Assembly (NCBI RefSeq): GCF_044788715.1
Contig: NZ_CP173170.1
Coordinates: forward strand, 3,410,001 to 3,474,000
Origin: Methylotuvimicrobium sp018830325
Lineage (GTDB): Bacteria; Pseudomonadota; Gammaproteobacteria; Methylococcales; Methylomonadaceae
Direction: 5' to 3'
Length of the DNA: 64,000 bases
Positions 32,239-41,356 of the stretch are shown here, piece after piece. The notes below the pieces were generated by a model. The model saw nothing but the letters and a program-made list of their open reading frames with translations. It ran no database searches and was not told where the DNA came from. The position numbers were made by a program, and so were the translations under genes. Position 1 is the stretch's first letter. The number at the start of each line of letters is the position of its first letter.

Positions 32239-33131
32239 GCCATGATCTCCTGTAAATGAAAATGGAAGGGGCCAAGTTTACCGCCGTAATTGCCGGCACT
32301 GATGCGTTTGACGCCGTTTTCGGCACCCAAATCGCAGACCGCTTGAATGCCGACTCGCATCGCCTTGTCGATATCCTCCTTGGTTAGGCCGTCGATCACG
32401 ATTTCCATCACCGATTCGATTTCAGGCGACAAATCGGTTTTGGTGATGCCTTTCAGTGTTGGGCAAAACGCATCGTTAGTCGAAGCTCCCAGTGCTTTAT
32501 ATTTCGAACCGACTTTCGAACCGGAGCGTACGACGCCGCCCGGAAACGGCATGATCACATTCGGAATTTTGCGCATTTCCTCGATCGCGGCCTCGCAGGC
32601 CGCCAGCGCTTGCGGCTGCGATTCGGCCAACACCAAGAAATTGCCACCACCGACCGCCTCGACCTGTCCGGTCGTCGCTTCGGTCAGAAACTCGCCGTCC
32701 ATGACCGGCACGCGCCAATAGCGTTTGCCGCCGATCACTTTGGAAATCTGGAAACCGTCGCCGAAATAGCGCAGGTTTTTACCCAGCGGAATCGGCTTAT
32801 CGCTGGTTATGCCGGCGAACAACGCCGAAGTCGGTGAAGTCAGCACGCACTGGCCGGCGCGCGTTTCCAATTGTTTCGCTAGTCCCTTACCGCCCATTGC
32901 GAAGATCAATACCGCAACACCGGGCCGTCCGTCCGGCGTCTCTGAAGGTTCTAGCACGCGCTCGATGCCGGCCTCGCAGCCGCAAGCGATGACCGAAGTC
33001 GCGAAACCGGTCATCGCCTGCGCCGAGATCATCGCCCATTTTTCGTTCTGCGCGGTGATAATCGCGCGCGTCGCCTTCATCGGAAAGGCCTCGGCAAAGG
33101 TTTTGTCTATCGTTACGCCGTTAATAATCAT
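32235..33131 (-). CDS. fhcD: Formylmethanofuran:H4MPT formyltransferase subunit
   Basis: 298 residues, Ftr family. IINGVTIDKTFAEAFPMKATR at the start and AVGGGNFLVLAESQPQAL in the middle are family features. It moves the formyl group between H4MPT and the methylofuran arm of FhcA. The gene should follow fhcA directly as in other methylotrophs, but here 929 bp and two foreign-looking genes separate them. Confidence 0.95.
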   Translation of the reverse strand: MIINGVTIDKTFAEAFPMKATRAIITAQNEKWAMISAQAMTGFATSVIACGCEAGIERVLEPSETPDGRPGVAVLIFAMGGKGLAKQLETRAGQCVLTSPTSALFAGITSDKPIPLGKNLRYFGDGFQISKVIGGKRYWRVPVMDGEFLTEATTGQVEAVGGGNFLVLAESQPQALAACEAAIEEMRKIPNVIMPFPGGVVRSGSKVGSKYKALGASTNDAFCPTLKGITKTDLSPEIESVMEIVIDGLTKEDIDKAMRVGIQAVCDLGAENGVKRISAGNYGGKLGPFHFHLQEIMA

Positions 33132-33493
33132 GTTGGGTACTCATTGTTCATTATTCTGTTGATTTGCCGAATGAAATTTAGCGATCTTTCACGCGTTGAA
33201 AAAAAGCTCCTGCTCGATACCAACTTGCTTGTGAATTGCCCGAAAACTAGCTTCAGGTGCTTGCATTCCCAAGCCTTTGAAAGTATTAAATATTTCGATA
33301 TAACCATAAAGTAACGTGAAGGATTAGATTTTTGATTTTATAACCTTTATCTTCACTGCCTTCATGGTGAATCAATTTTTATGATGTATTTGCCAATATA
33401 TTCACAGTCTCAAGGTTTGGGAATGAGCAAAAAAATCATCTATGCTTACTGTTCTAAGGTCTTAGGATGATGCCAGAAAGCTTTTCCACACAC
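33132..33493. other. Non-coding stretch between the DUF2442 gene and fhcD
   Basis: 362 bp, AT-rich, no credible ORF. On the minus strand it contains ACCATGAAGGCAGTGAAG followed by a TATAA-like run, a diverged relative of the repeat at 40956-41028. A promoter for fhcD-fhcC may lie here, but none is convincing. Confidence 0.4.
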
Positions 33494-33763
33494 TCAAGCC
33501 GCCTTCAAATCAAACTGCAATTTACCTTGTTGTTTGAGTTTTATATGAATATTAGCCGGACTCAATTCAAGTCCGTTCTTCCAACATAAAGCGCCTAATT
33601 CCAGATAAAATTGCTTGAAGTAATTATCATCTTGCAAGGGAATAAGCAATTCGGTCCGCTTATCCAGCAAGCCCTGTAAATCATAATCTCCAAAAGATTG
33701 ATCTGAAAACCACAACCGGATAACTTTACGCTCAATATATTCAGCTTTTACAATTTTAATCAT
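33494..33763 (-). CDS. DUF2442 protein (putative antitoxin-like partner)
   Basis: 89 residues, beginning MIKIVKAEYIERKVIRLWFSD, with LEL-GALCWKNGLELSP near the C-terminus, the DUF2442 pattern. Its start overlaps the DUF4160 gene by 8 bp. DUF4160-DUF2442 pairs are widespread two-gene modules on mobile DNA and have been regarded as toxin-antitoxin-like because of this pairing; activity is unproven. Confidence 0.8.
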   Translation of the reverse strand: MIKIVKAEYIERKVIRLWFSDQSFGDYDLQGLLDKRTELLIPLQDDNYFKQFYLELGALCWKNGLELSPANIHIKLKQQGKLQFDLKAA

Positions 33764-34019
33764 TGTCGGCCCCGGGAATTCGTAGCAATGGTTTTAATTC
33801 GACGGCTAATTGCCAATCGACCATCAATTCTTGCCGATGGTCGCTGGCCCATTCTCTAACCAATTTCAATGCCTTATTAGGCAAATGCCCTTCAAGAAGT
33901 TCGCCATTAATAGCGACTGAAGCTTGATGCCCTTGATATTCAACATGAAAATGAGGCGGATTATGATCATCATGATACATCCTTATATAAATACCAAAAA
34001 AATAGGAAATAACGGGCAT
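33756..34019 (-). CDS. DUF4160 protein (putative toxin-like partner)
   Basis: 87 residues. ISYFFGIYIRMYHDDHNPPHFH and the following VEYQGHQASVAINGELLEG are the DUF4160 signature with its HxPPHFH motif. It is placed 41 bp after fhcA in the same orientation and overlaps the DUF2442 gene. The pair is out of place within a C1 operon and is best read as an insertion. Confidence 0.82.
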   Translation of the reverse strand: MPVISYFFGIYIRMYHDDHNPPHFHVEYQGHQASVAINGELLEGHLPNKALKLVREWASDHRQELMVDWQLAVELKPLLRIPGADND

Positions 34020-34060
34020 CGAGACTTACCATTACTTTAATTGTGTCCGTCGAACTAGAT

Positions 34061-35722
34061 TCATAACAACTGCAATGGATGCACCGTCAAACTTCCCCGC
34101 CCGTCCTCGGTAAACTCGTCGTCGCTGATTTTGAAGTTACCCATTTTCATCGTCAGATAGCGGTCGAAATAAGACTTGAGGTCTTTTTCGACGGTCGCGT
34201 CATAATCAGGTTTGACAACATGTGTCGTTCCCCATTTTACATGGACGATCTGGCCATCTTTGACGACCATCTCGCCGTCTTTGAACACGTAATCCGGTTT
34301 TTCGAACATTTTTTGCCGATCGGCGTTTTCGGTGTACACGGTAATGTCGCCCCAATTTCCAGCGGTCAGGCCGCCGCGATCTTTCAGGCCGATCAACTTG
34401 GCCGCGCCCGCGCGCGTCATGATCGCGATTTCGTTCAGCGTGTATTCGCGGTCGATCGATGCCAGCGTCGTCATTTTTTGCGCTTCCGGATGAATCGTCG
34501 CGAGCATATCGTTGCGGAAGCTTTTATCCATCAACAGGCGGATCAAATGCGGATAGGTCGTAAACGGCGCGCCATTCGGGTGATCGGTGGTCAGAAATAC
34601 GCGCCACGGATCGTCCACGAGCAAGAAAATTTCGAGACCGATCGCCCATTGCAAGGCATTGACGAAATTCTGGTCCCTGTATTTGAACGGCACGACGCCG
34701 CAACCGGCATCGCATTCGATATCCATGCACACCCATTTGTTCGGATGCGCATGCTTGTGGTTCGCATGCTGGCGCATGTTGTCGCCGGAAGCCGTGACGG
34801 TCTGGCCGAACAGAATCTGACCGACATCGATCGTGATGTTCTTGTGCTTGTTGACCGCTTCGGCGATTTGCGCGGCACCCGATGAAAATTTGAAGTCGCC
34901 TTCGGTACCGTAGCTGTGGAACTGAATGTGCGTCAAATGCATCGGCAAACCGCCGACGCCTTGAATCGTATCGAGCGTCGTGTCGACATTGCCGGGCACG
35001 CCCAGATTGCAGCCGTGGACATGCAGAGGATGACTAACGCCAAGCTCTTTAACAGCAGTCGCCAAGGTTTGCAGAATTTGCCGCGGCGTCACGTCGTAAT
35101 AGGCGTTTTTTTCATCCAAATCGAGCTTGCGCTGATTAAACTTGAACGCGCTGATGCCGCCAGCATTAACGACTTTAATACCGATACATTTTGACGCTTG
35201 TAGAATCCACGCGACATAATCGTTAACCGCTTTTTGATCTTTTTTTGCAGTCAACATGCGCAACAAGTAGTCGTCGCTACCGAGCATCGCGTAGCCCCCT
35301 TTATCCAAAATCGGAATATCGCCCATTTCCATATGCGCCTGGCGAGCATTGACCGGCAACACTGCCGGTTCGAACGCGGCCGTATAACCCATTTCGGCGT
35401 AACGATAGCCTGTGACATAAGTGCTCGGCATCGCATGACCGCTTCCGGAACGCGTCAGATCGGTACGAATGACCGGATCGGACCGATGATCTTCCGGCAA
35501 CAGGATTCTCGCGATATTCCCCTTACCGCCGCCGATATGCGTATGCATGTCGATTGCACCGGACATCACGACCTTACCGGTTAAATCATATTCTTGATCG
35601 ATTTTGAGATCGGCCGCCGGCCTGTCGACAATACGGCCGTCTTGAATGTAAATATCCCGTTTTTGGCCGTCGATTCCGCCGGCGGGGTCATAAACCGTTC
35701 CACCCGTTAATTTAATCAGCAT
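34061..35722 (-). CDS. fhcA: Formyltransferase/hydrolase complex subunit A (formyl-methylofuran hydrolase)
   Basis: 553 residues, amidohydrolase fold of FwdA/FmdA. Metal-binding stretches are visible: GAIDMHTHIGGGKGN, PLHVHGCNLGVPGN, MHLTHIQFHSYG and TTDHPNGAPFTTYP with the conserved Asp. It hydrolyses formyl-methylofuran to formate and carries the methylofuran prosthetic group. Length is as expected for bacterial FhcA. It follows fhcB after a 452-bp gap filled with repeats. Confidence 0.96.
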   Translation of the reverse strand: MLIKLTGGTVYDPAGGIDGQKRDIYIQDGRIVDRPAADLKIDQEYDLTGKVVMSGAIDMHTHIGGGKGNIARILLPEDHRSDPVIRTDLTRSGSGHAMPSTYVTGYRYAEMGYTAAFEPAVLPVNARQAHMEMGDIPILDKGGYAMLGSDDYLLRMLTAKKDQKAVNDYVAWILQASKCIGIKVVNAGGISAFKFNQRKLDLDEKNAYYDVTPRQILQTLATAVKELGVSHPLHVHGCNLGVPGNVDTTLDTIQGVGGLPMHLTHIQFHSYGTEGDFKFSSGAAQIAEAVNKHKNITIDVGQILFGQTVTASGDNMRQHANHKHAHPNKWVCMDIECDAGCGVVPFKYRDQNFVNALQWAIGLEIFLLVDDPWRVFLTTDHPNGAPFTTYPHLIRLLMDKSFRNDMLATIHPEAQKMTTLASIDREYTLNEIAIMTRAGAAKLIGLKDRGGLTAGNWGDITVYTENADRQKMFEKPDYVFKDGEMVVKDGQIVHVKWGTTHVVKPDYDATVEKDLKSYFDRYLTMKMGNFKISDDEFTEDGRGSLTVHPLQLL

Positions 35723-35943
35723 AGCTTTTCCAAATGATTAGAGATGAACAGTACATCGAAGCACATAGACATCGGATTATTCGTTGAATTATATCATTTT
35801 TGCGCAGAGGCGCTGAGGCGCAGAGAGTTGATGGTTAGAAACAAAAAGATCGTTCCATATGAAATGACGACCGTAAAACAAAATGTCTGACATAACCCTA
35901 CCAACATCTCGTATTCTTATTTTCTCCGCGCCTCTGCGCGAGA

Positions 35944-36173
35944 TATACCCATCGTAGATCAAAACTCGGCACCGGGGCGCCCGTCAAAGGACGTCGTGAA
36001 CCCAGCACCTAAATTATCCAAGATAGTTAACCATAGCCAATGAACTATGGAATTTAGGTGCTGGGTGAATACATCCATGTAGGTTCCATGCCAGCATCCA
36101 TGCTGGAAAAGCCTTTATCGAGCCCCCTGGTGCCTCCTTAGGCACTGCCGATAGTTGAAGTATGAAAGGTATA
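35944..36173. mobile_element. TATACC...GGTATA element inside the fhc operon (copy C, filled)
   Basis: Begins TATACCCATCGTAGATC and ends GAAGTATGAAAGGTATA, 1 bp from the fhcB stop codon. Includes the nested palindrome at 36001-36065. Confidence 0.82.
36001..36065. mobile_element. Nested 65-bp palindromic element (copy 3) with TGAA duplication
   Basis: CCCAGCACCTAAATT...AATTTAGGTGCTGGG, TGAA at 35997-36000 and 36066-36069. The empty form of the same site is GCCGTGAATACGTCC at 10189-10220. Confidence 0.85.
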
Positions 36174-36174
36174 A

Positions 36175-37440
36175 TTAAATCAATAGCCCCCGCTCGATCG
36201 CCGATAATACCTCGGCGGCAGCAGGTAAGCCCGAATCGCGCAATTTTTTCAGACGTATCGCCACAACACTATCGGCACGATAAGCGTGGCCGGCATGATC
36301 GATACCCGGCGTACCCAATGGAATGTAAACATCCGGTTCTTTATCGAATACCATGCCCGAACGGCCTAAGACAATGGTCGGCACATCGGTAACAGGCGGT
36401 ATTGCTTTGCTATTGAATGCTTGCACCCACAGCAAAGCATCGCCCTCACCGTTCTCGAGCATTGCTCTACTATCGTACAAATAAGGATCGTATTCGGGGT
36501 AGCCTTTAGCATAGTTAATCCGTGCCGGATAACCGGAAATCCATCCCGCAACCTGACTGGCTGTCAGATCGCCTTCCTTGCCGCTCAACGGCAAACCGGA
36601 ACAACGGCTTCCCTGATCGTTGATATCCTTGATCAGCTCGCAAACCGATTGGACAGTAAGTTCTGCTTGATCGAAAGCCAACGCTGACGCTGCCCAAGTC
36701 ACGACGCCGTATTTCGCAGCTTGCAAACGCTCGGCCACGGTCTGCAAATCGGAAACCTTAATACCTCCTACCGAATCGACAACGATTTTATGTCTCTTGA
36801 CTAAGGCCCTCAATACCGCAACAACCTCTGGCAAATCGGTATCGGCACAAGTCAATACTTGCGCTTGTTTACCGTTTGGCGAAATCTGAGCAGTGCCGGA
36901 AGGCGCCTTGCCCAAATAAATCACCTCTCGGTTAGCAGTATCCTCCAGAAACATCGACTCTTGGTTCCAAAGATAACGTTCGAAAAAACGCGGCACGAAA
37001 CTTTCCAAATCCTTACCGACCACCAACAGTAAATCGCAACGATTCTTGACCTCGGCCAGCGTTGTCGTCATCCATCCGGAATCTTGCATCGCCAAATAAT
37101 TACTTCTCGATACATTGAAGTTCATCTGATCGACCACGCCGCCGCAACGGTCGGCCAACGCCAGCAACGCGCGCATACCGTTGACATCGGTCGCACAACC
37201 CCCGATGATCGGCTGACTGGAATCTTGTAATATTTCAACGGCTTTAGCCACAGCATGCTCAAGAGCGACTTGCTTCCCGGCGACTCTGGGCTTAAAGTCG
37301 GTAATGACTTGTTCAAATGCAGGGGTATTGACCGCGCAGCCGTTGCTTAGAACCTTCAACGACAAACCGTCGACACTAATTGTCAGATCATCGGTTCCAA
37401 TACCGCAAAAAGGACTGGGCACTTCGGTAATTTCAGTCAC
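36175..37440 (-). CDS. fhcB: Formyltransferase/hydrolase complex subunit B
   Basis: 421 residues from GTG 37440 with AAGAGGA upstream. Homologous to the molybdopterin subunit FwdB/FmdB, but reduced as known for bacterial FhcB: the N-terminal PFCGIGTDDL keeps only one Cys of the iron-sulfur site and no catalytic Cys/Sec is evident, so it should be cofactor-free. It partners FhcA. First gene of the fhc series; the next, fhcA, lies beyond a repeat block. Confidence 0.93.
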   Translation of the reverse strand: MTEITEVPSPFCGIGTDDLTISVDGLSLKVLSNGCAVNTPAFEQVITDFKPRVAGKQVALEHAVAKAVEILQDSSQPIIGGCATDVNGMRALLALADRCGGVVDQMNFNVSRSNYLAMQDSGWMTTTLAEVKNRCDLLLVVGKDLESFVPRFFERYLWNQESMFLEDTANREVIYLGKAPSGTAQISPNGKQAQVLTCADTDLPEVVAVLRALVKRHKIVVDSVGGIKVSDLQTVAERLQAAKYGVVTWAASALAFDQAELTVQSVCELIKDINDQGSRCSGLPLSGKEGDLTASQVAGWISGYPARINYAKGYPEYDPYLYDSRAMLENGEGDALLWVQAFNSKAIPPVTDVPTIVLGRSGMVFDKEPDVYIPLGTPGIDHAGHAYRADSVVAIRLKKLRDSGLPAAAEVLSAIERGLLI

Positions 37441-37781
37441 GCGCTTTTCCTCTTTATATCTTTAATTGATTTAGATTTAGCCATGCCGATTAAACGATTA
37501 ACGCGATACGACACTACAGTAATAGCAAGCATTTTAACCCGAAATAACCGCCCTGTCCCGTTTCACCCGGCATTTCCCGCTTAGAATTTTTCATTCATCC
37601 TGTATAGACAGCCATTAGATCCAGAGCCCGACAAATCAATCAACTTTAGAAAGCACGACATAACCTCACCATTGTCGGGTTAAAATCTTCTTGAATACTT
37701 TTTCGAACCTTCATTATCGAGTTACGTTAAAATATCGATCGAAATTACGAATACTCATTGCAGATTACGGCGGTCTCACAG
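37441..37781. other. Upstream region of fhcB
   Basis: 341 bp without ORF between fhcB (minus) and a repeat element. It must hold the fhcB promoter on the minus strand; I could not pick boxes confidently. Confidence 0.35.
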
Positions 37782-38010
37782 TATAAACCCATCGCCCTTC
37801 AATTTTCGGCAGTGTCTAAGGAGGCACAGAGGTGCCTGGCAAAGGCTTTGCCAGCATGGTTGCTGGCATAGAACCTACATGGACGTATTCACCCAGCACC
37901 TAAATTCCATAGCCCCTTGGCTATGTTTAATATTATGGCTAATTTAGGTGCTGGGTTCACGGCGTCCTTTGACGGGCCCCCGGTGCCGAATTTTGATCTG
38001 CGATGGGTAG
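37782..38010. mobile_element. TATACC...GGTATA element, diverged filled copy (copy D)
   Basis: Left end TATAAACCCATCG is degenerate, right end GATCTGCGATGGGTAGAT lacks the final TA. Carries the nested palindrome at 37892-37955. Lies just upstream of the M48 gene. Confidence 0.72.
37892..37955. mobile_element. Nested palindromic element (copy 4, 64 bp) with TTCA duplication
   Basis: TTCA at 37888-37891 and 37956-37959; same terminal repeats, different loop (CCATAGCCCCTTGGCTATG). Confidence 0.8.
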
Positions 38011-38071
38011 ATAATCGCATAAGTATTCCTGATCAACCTAACGTCTTCAATTCGGCAAAGGGTACCGCATT

Positions 38072-38857
38072 ATGTTTAATAAAATCTCACTGGCACTTAG
38101 CGTCACCCTATTATTGAACGCTTGCGCCACCAGCCCGACAGGCAGAACGCAATTCGCATTCATGCCCGATACCCAACTCAATCAAATGGGGCTTCAGGCT
38201 TTCGACAGCTTAAAAAAAGAAACCCCGATTAGCAGCAATCAGAGGCACACTCAATTTGTTACATGCGTATCCAATGCGGTCATCCGGGAGGTTGGCGGCA
38301 ATTGGGAAGTCGTTGTATTCGAAGACAACAGCTTGAACGCCTTCGCCTTGCCCGGTAATAAAATTGGTGTACATTCAGGCATGGTCAACTTCGTCGACAA
38401 TCAAGACCAATTGGCATCTATCATCGGTCATGAAATCGGCCATGTATTGGCAAGACACAGCAACGAACGCGTCTCGCAACAAATGGCCGTCAGCTCCGGT
38501 ATGGCCTTGATTCAAGCCGTCAGCTCTCCGCAAACCGCGATGGGTCAAACGGCTCTCGGACTGCTCGGTGTCGGTGCCCAGTACGGTGTGCTGTTGCCCT
38601 ACAGCCGACTGCATGAAAACGAAGCCGATAAAATCGGCCTCGACTTGATGGCCAAGGCCGGTTTCGACCCCCGCCAAAGCGTTATACTGTGGCAAAAGAT
38701 GGCGCGAGCCGGCGACGGTCAACAACCGCCGGAATTTATGTCTACACACCCCGCACATGCCACTCGAATTCAAGAATTGCAAAATGCCATGCCAAGAGCA
38801 TTGGAAATTCAAAAACAAGCAGTCGCTCAAGGCAAACAACCTCGCTGCAGTAAATAA
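38072..38857 (+). CDS. M48-family metalloprotease, lipoprotein
   Basis: 261 residues. Signal with lipobox LLNACATS; zinc motif HEIGHVLARH and the third ligand Glu in HENEADKIGLDLM. PALPGNKIGVHSG-like segment (ALPGNKIGVHSGMVNF) precedes the active site as in YggG/LoiP and Oma1-like proteases. It should act at the outer membrane in envelope quality control. Its stop overlaps the dapC start by 1 bp (TAATG). Confidence 0.9.
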   Translation: MFNKISLALSVTLLLNACATSPTGRTQFAFMPDTQLNQMGLQAFDSLKKETPISSNQRHTQFVTCVSNAVIREVGGNWEVVVFEDNSLNAFALPGNKIGVHSGMVNFVDNQDQLASIIGHEIGHVLARHSNERVSQQMAVSSGMALIQAVSSPQTAMGQTALGLLGVGAQYGVLLPYSRLHENEADKIGLDLMAKAGFDPRQSVILWQKMARAGDGQQPPEFMSTHPAHATRIQELQNAMPRALEIQKQAVAQGKQPRCSK

Positions 38858-40053
38858 TGAATCCAAATTTAAAGCATCTACAGCCTTACCCGTTCGAAAA
38901 GCTAGCTCGGCTCAAACAAGGCATCGTTCCGCCTGCCGATAAAGCCCACATCGCGCTGTCGATAGGCGAACCCAAACACATTACGCCGCACATCATTCAA
39001 GAAGCGCTCATCACGCACATGCATGGTCTATCGGCTTATCCATCGACGCGCGGATTGCCGGAACTCCGGCAATCGATGGCCGAATGGATCGCGATGCGTT
39101 TTAAAATACCGGTCGATTTACTCGATCCCGAAACACAAGTACTACCGGTCAACGGAACCCGCGAAGCCTTGTTTTCGTTCGCGCAATGCCTCGTCGAACC
39201 GAGCGAAAAACCGTTGATCTTGATGCCGAATCCGTTTTACCAAATTTACGAAGGCGCGGCTTTACTAGCCGGTGCACAGCCCTATTTCCTGAATACGACC
39301 GAGGAAAACGCTTACCTACCCGACTTCAACACTGTTCCCGAATCGGTTTGGCGACGTTGCCAGTTGTTGTATATTTGCTCGCCGGGCAATCCGACCGGTG
39401 CGGTCATCCCTCAAGCACAGCTGGAACATTTGATCGAATTGGCCGAACGCTACGACTTCGTGATTGCGTCGGATGAATGCTACAGCGAAATTTATGCCGA
39501 CGAAAATAACCCGCCAACCGGACTTTTGGAGGCGGCTGTTGCGACCGGCAACACAGAGTTTAAGCGTTGCGTGATCTTTCATAGTCTATCGAAGCGCTCG
39601 AATGCGCCGGGTTTGCGATCAGGCTTCGTTGCCGGAGACGCGGAAATTCTGCAGCGTTATTTTCAATACCGCACCTACCATGGCTGCGCGATGCCGGTAC
39701 CGACGCAACATGCCAGCATAGCAGCCTGGCGCGATGAAGCGCATGTCGTCGACAACCGTCAGTTATACCGGGAAAAATTTAGTGCATTCAAAGACATATT
39801 ATCCGAAGCGACTGCCGTTACCATCCCTCCGGCAAGTTTCTATATCTGGTTAAAAACTCCGGTATCGGAAATTCAATTTGCACAACAGCTGTTTGCATCC
39901 GAAAATGTAACAGTCTTGCCGGGCAGTTATTTATCCAGACCGTTCAACGAATCCGATCCCGGCCGGAATCACGTCAGGATAGCCTTAGTGGCGCCGATCG
40001 AAGAATGCATCGATGCCGCAAAACGCATTAGAAATTTCATTCACACGCTATAA
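38857..40053 (+). CDS. dapC: Succinyldiaminopimelate transaminase
   Basis: 398 residues, class I PLP aminotransferase. The PLP lysine lies in HSLSKRSNAPGLRSGF; SPGNPTGAV and ASDECYSEIY are the fold-type I motifs. It makes N-succinyl-2-amino-6-ketopimelate/N-succinyl-diaminopimelate in lysine and peptidoglycan precursor synthesis. Directly upstream of dapD. Confidence 0.93.
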   Translation: MNPNLKHLQPYPFEKLARLKQGIVPPADKAHIALSIGEPKHITPHIIQEALITHMHGLSAYPSTRGLPELRQSMAEWIAMRFKIPVDLLDPETQVLPVNGTREALFSFAQCLVEPSEKPLILMPNPFYQIYEGAALLAGAQPYFLNTTEENAYLPDFNTVPESVWRRCQLLYICSPGNPTGAVIPQAQLEHLIELAERYDFVIASDECYSEIYADENNPPTGLLEAAVATGNTEFKRCVIFHSLSKRSNAPGLRSGFVAGDAEILQRYFQYRTYHGCAMPVPTQHASIAAWRDEAHVVDNRQLYREKFSAFKDILSEATAVTIPPASFYIWLKTPVSEIQFAQQLFASENVTVLPGSYLSRPFNESDPGRNHVRIALVAPIEECIDAAKRIRNFIHTL

Positions 40054-40066
40054 ACAACGGAAAATC

Positions 40067-40885
40067 ATGTCAGAACTAGAAAATATTATTAATACCGCCT
40101 TTGAAAACCGTGCCGACATCACGCCGGTCAATGTTTATCCCGAATTGCGCGAGACGATAAAAGAAGCGATCAATCTACTCGACAGCGGCAAGGCCCGTGT
40201 CGCCGAAAAAATCGACGGCGAATGGGTCGTTAACCAATGGCTCAAAAAGGCGGTGTTATTGTCGTTTCGCGTCAATGAGAACCGCGTCATGGACGGCGGC
40301 GTCAACCGTTATTACGACAAGGTCGAAACCAAATTCGCGTCTTATACGCCGGACGATTTCGCCAAAGCCGGCGTACGCGTCGTACCGAACGCGAATGCTC
40401 GCCACGGCTCCTACGTCGCGCCCGGAGCGGTATTGATGCCCTCTTACGTCAACATCGGCGCTTATGTCGACAGCGGCACGATGGTCGATACCTGGGTCAC
40501 GGTCGGATCGTGCGCGCAAATCGGTAAAAACGTACATTTATCAGGCGGCGTCGGCATCGGCGGCGTGCTTGAACCTTTGCAAGCGGGACCGACCATTATC
40601 GAAGACAACTGTTTCATCGGCGCACGCTCGGAAATCGTTGAAGGCGTGGTCGTCGAAGAAGGCTCGGTCATTTCGATGGGCGTTTACATCGGCCAAAGCA
40701 CCAAGATCTATAACCGTATGACCGGCGAGATCACTTACGGCCGCGTACCTGCAGGATCGGTCGTGGTACCGGGCAACTTACCTTCCTCGGACGGCAAATA
40801 CAGCCTATACTGCGCGGTGATCATCAAGCAAGTCGACGAAAAAACTCGTAGCAAAACCGGTATCAACGAATTGCTGCGCGATTGA
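40067..40885 (+). CDS. dapD: Tetrahydrodipicolinate N-succinyltransferase
   Basis: 272 residues from ATG 40067. N-terminal helical domain and left-handed beta helix of hexapeptide repeats (VLMPSYVNIGAYVDSGTMVD, TVGSCAQIGKNVHLSGG, GVLEPLQAGPTIIEDNCFIG). Transfers succinyl from succinyl-CoA to tetrahydrodipicolinate. Thirteen bases after dapC. Confidence 0.95.
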   Translation: MSELENIINTAFENRADITPVNVYPELRETIKEAINLLDSGKARVAEKIDGEWVVNQWLKKAVLLSFRVNENRVMDGGVNRYYDKVETKFASYTPDDFAKAGVRVVPNANARHGSYVAPGAVLMPSYVNIGAYVDSGTMVDTWVTVGSCAQIGKNVHLSGGVGIGGVLEPLQAGPTIIEDNCFIGARSEIVEGVVVEEGSVISMGVYIGQSTKIYNRMTGEITYGRVPAGSVVVPGNLPSSDGKYSLYCAVIIKQVDEKTRSKTGINELLRD

Positions 40886-40955
40886 TTCGCATTTTGCCTG
40901 ATACGCATTACCCCGTTCCCACGCCACAAAGGCTGCGAAGTATTGGCGGACAAAA

Positions 40956-41219
40956 GATAAAAAAATTATTTACCATGAAGAACATGAAGGTAATGAAGAA
41001 AAAGACTATAAGATCTACAGCCTAATTCTTCTGCGGGACGGGTTATTTAACTCGTCCCCAACGTTTCGGTTTGCCCTAAACATTTCGGCTAACTTCGGCC
41101 AAAGTCAAAACGTTTAGGACGGGGTTGCAAACCCCGTCCTGCTAGGTGATAAAAAATTATTTACCATGGAGAACATGAAGGTAATGAAGAAAAAGACTAT
41201 AAGATCTACAGCCTAATTC
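40956..41219. repeat. 72-bp direct duplication enclosing a GGACGGGGTT palindrome cassette
   Basis: The stretch with TTATTTACCATG-AGAACATGAAGG through ATCTACAGCCTAATTC appears at 40956-41028 and again at 41148-41219, nearly identical. Between them is a 119-bp cassette with GGACGGGGTTG/CAAACCCCGTCC (41117-41139), a palindrome that recurs at 42670-42692. The rest of the 471-bp gap (40886-41356) has no ORF. Confidence 0.8.
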
Positions 41220-41356
41220 ATCATGTGACTTCATGCCCTTCATAGTTATTTCGTTATTTTGAATACTTTCATAGCATCAGGACCGTGGGAACCAAAAATC
41301 CGCCCCAAGAAAATACCCGCTTCTTGAATGACTGCGATTAAAACGGTAAATCACTG

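Larger units (their letters stand above)
35723..36174. other. Repeat-filled gap between fhcB and fhcA
   Basis: Contains an inverted pair of the GCGCAGAGGCG / CGCCTCTGCGC repeat (35801-35813 and about 35929-35941) and next to it a whole TATACC element (35944-36173). Nothing coding. Confidence 0.75.

Noticed and set aside
34079..34885. Plus-strand frame of 268 codons
   Set aside because: Antisense shadow of fhcA, no family motif.
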